Positions 32,814-33,938 of a stretch of 33,938 nucleotides of DNA are shown one piece after another. The translations under genes were made by a program, and so were the position numbers. The stretch's first letter is position 1. Each line of letters begins with the position of its first letter. The notes under the pieces were generated by a model that saw only the letters and a program-made list of their open reading frames with translations, did no database searches and was not told the DNA's origin. Where the stretch lies: assembly GCF_900021165.1 (NCBI RefSeq), contig NZ_FCOQ01000012.1:86793-120730 (forward strand), given 5' to 3'. This DNA is from Paenibacillus phocaeensis (GTDB lineage: Bacteria; Bacillota; Bacilli; Paenibacillales; Paenibacillaceae).

Positions 32814-33938
32814 TTATTGACCCTCCTTCACCTTCAAAAAACCATTTTTATGAGCAGCGGCGTTCATCATCCGGATTTGCCGAATAGCGTTTCGCTGCGA
32901 TTTGGTCCATACCGGGGCGGCAAAAACGACTTTTCCGTTCGGATCGTCCTGGGAACGCCCGGCTCTCCCGGCCATCTGCACCAGGGAAGCTTCATCGAAC
33001 AAGTCGCTGTCCGCGTCTACTATGTATACATCGCTTTGGGGCACGGTCACGCCGCGCTCCAGAATCGTTGTCGTCACCAGCATTCGGATGTGCCGTTCCC
33101 GGAAAGCCAGCACTTTCTCGGCCCGGGCCGGATCCGCGGAGGACGTCCCCTCAATTCGGATCCCGGGAAAATAAGAGCGCAGGAGCTGGGCGTATGCCGC
33201 AATCTGACGGATTCGCGTCACGAAGATAAAGATCTGCGCCCCGCGCCGAACCGAGTGATGAAGAGGGTGCAGCAAAGCGGGCGGCAGGGAATGGCGGCGC
33301 AGGCAGAGCTCCACGCTTGCCGTTGTGATCCGTTCCGGAACCGGCAGCGGGCTGCCGTGATACCGCGCCGGAACTTTGGCGTGCGGCAGCCGGCCGGCCC
33401 GGATCTCCTTTTGCAGACGGAGGGGTGGCGTCGCGGACAGGAAGATGAACCGGCCTTCCGGCTTGCAGGCCGCCTCCGCCGCATAGCCCAGCATCGGATC
33501 GTTGTGGAACGGGAACGCATCCAGCTCGTCAATCACAACCAAATCAAAGGCCTGATGGAATCGCAGCAGTTGATGGGTAGTGGCCAGGATCAACCGGGCC
33601 TCCTCCCAGCGCTGCGGGCTCCCGCCGTATAAGACGGCCAGAGGCTCGTTGGGAAAAGCTTTTGCTATCCGCGGCGCCAGCTCCAGCACGACATCGCGTC
33701 GCGGCGTGGCAACCAGTACCCGTCCCCCGCGATCCAACGCGTAGCGCAGCAAGGGGAAGATCATCTCGGTTTTGCCGGCCCCGGTCACGGCCCAGAGCAG
33801 GAAGCGGGATGGTCGGGCGATCGTATTCTGGCGGCGCCGGGAGGAGGGGAAGCCGGCGCGGGACGCCGCCCGGGACGGGGCCGCTTCCTGCGCTCGCGCC
33901 AGGAAGCGCAGCGCCTCCCCCGCCGCGCCGCGCTGGGC
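32814..33938 (-). CDS. comFA: ComFA DNA helicase (5' end outside window)
   Basis: ComFA is a membrane-associated DEAD-type ATPase that helps pull single-stranded DNA through ComEC. The last 374 residues are present. The frame stays open to the window edge, 50 codons before the GTG at 33788, and that GTG lies inside the Walker A region (LLWAVTGAGKTEM), so it is not a start. Other helicase motifs are VIDELDAFPF (Walker B), LSATPP (III), IFIFVTR (IV) and QMAGRAGRS (VI). The missing N-terminus should carry the four-cysteine zinc domain. The 50 codons before Walker A are very G+C rich and rich in Ala and Arg. Confidence 0.95.
   Translation of the reverse strand, partial: AQRGAAGEALRFLARAQEAAPSRAASRAGFPSSRRRQNTIARPSRFLLWAVTGAGKTEMIFPLLRYALDRGGRVLVATPRRDVVLELAPRIAKAFPNEPLAVLYGGSPQRWEEARLILATTHQLLRFHQAFDLVVIDELDAFPFHNDPMLGYAAEAACKPEGRFIFLSATPPLRLQKEIRAGRLPHAKVPARYHGSPLPVPERITTASVELCLRRHSLPPALLHPLHHSVRRGAQIFIFVTRIRQIAAYAQLLRSYFPGIRIEGTSSADPARAEKVLAFRERHIRMLVTTTILERGVTVPQSDVYIVDADSDLFDEASLVQMAGRAGRSQDDPNGKVVFAAPVWTKSQRNAIRQIRMMNAAAHKNGFLKVKEGQ

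Noticed and set aside
1..33938. tRNA or rRNA genes, CRISPR arrays, insertion sequences, integrases or attachment sites
   Set aside because: None was seen on either strand. The repeats present are protein-domain repeats, and no transposase-like frame occurs, even at the edges of the AT-rich glycan block.
33788..33938. GTG 33788 as the start of comFA
   Set aside because: It falls within the Walker A segment, and the frame stays open upstream to the window edge, so the gene is truncated by the window.

Overview
The window is chromosomal DNA from a motile, Gram-positive, Paenibacillus-like Firmicute. The evidence is gene order and family type. Read on the minus strand it runs comFA-comFC-yvyF-flgM-flgN-flgK-flgL-(yviE/DUF6470)-fliW-csrA-hag-flaG-fliD-fliS-fliT, then (after an inserted block) hpf-secA-prfB. 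This is the Bacillus subtilis comF-to-prfB arrangement. Strong AGGAGG ribosome binding sites, sigma-D type promoters and Rho-independent terminators fit. Genus is an inference, since there is no rRNA gene. Almost everything is on the minus strand. The exceptions are one methyltransferase gene (8160-8981) and possibly a tiny ORF before it.

Layout from high to low coordinates, the direction of transcription. (1) 33938-31518: competence genes comFA (5' end outside the window) and an unusually long comFC. (2) 31406-22518: late flagellar genes, covering the zinc-ribbon protein YvyF, anti-sigma factor FlgM, chaperone FlgN, hook-filament junction proteins FlgK/FlgL, the FliW-CsrA switch, flagellin Hag, FlaG, cap FliD and chaperones FliS/FliT. 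Two clear sigma-D promoters lie upstream of flgM and hag. The hag leader carries two GGA hairpins that look like CsrA sites, one of them covering the ribosome binding site. (3) 22500-18280: a large secreted protein with a von Willebrand A domain and 12 IPT/TIG repeats, immediately after fliT. (4) 18178-9100: an AT-rich glycan block. It has two GT2-TPR glycosyltransferases, a methyltransferase-GT2 fusion, UDP-glucose 6-dehydrogenase, and a 913-residue GT2-methyltransferase-TPR-CgeB-like protein. A convergent TylF-type methyltransferase gene closes it. Its position beside flagellin and the cap gene suggests it decorates flagellin or another surface glycoprotein, but this is inferred from context only. 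(5) 7804-1311: housekeeping genes for a cold-shock protein, a VanZ-like membrane protein, hibernation factor HPF, SecA, release factor RF2 with its programmed +1 frameshift, and a YitT-family membrane protein. (6) 1086-1: the start of a secreted protein with tandem repeats (jelly-roll-like domain plus fibronectin III). It begins with TTG and runs off the window.

The main points of interest are two places where a promoter is embedded in the terminator hairpin of the preceding transcript (flgM, and the first glycosyltransferase gene); the paired CsrA hairpins before hag; the multi-domain glycosyltransferase block; the 12-repeat IPT protein; the repeat protein at the window edge; and corrected start codons for fliW, fliS, the IPT protein, VanZ and one glycosyltransferase.
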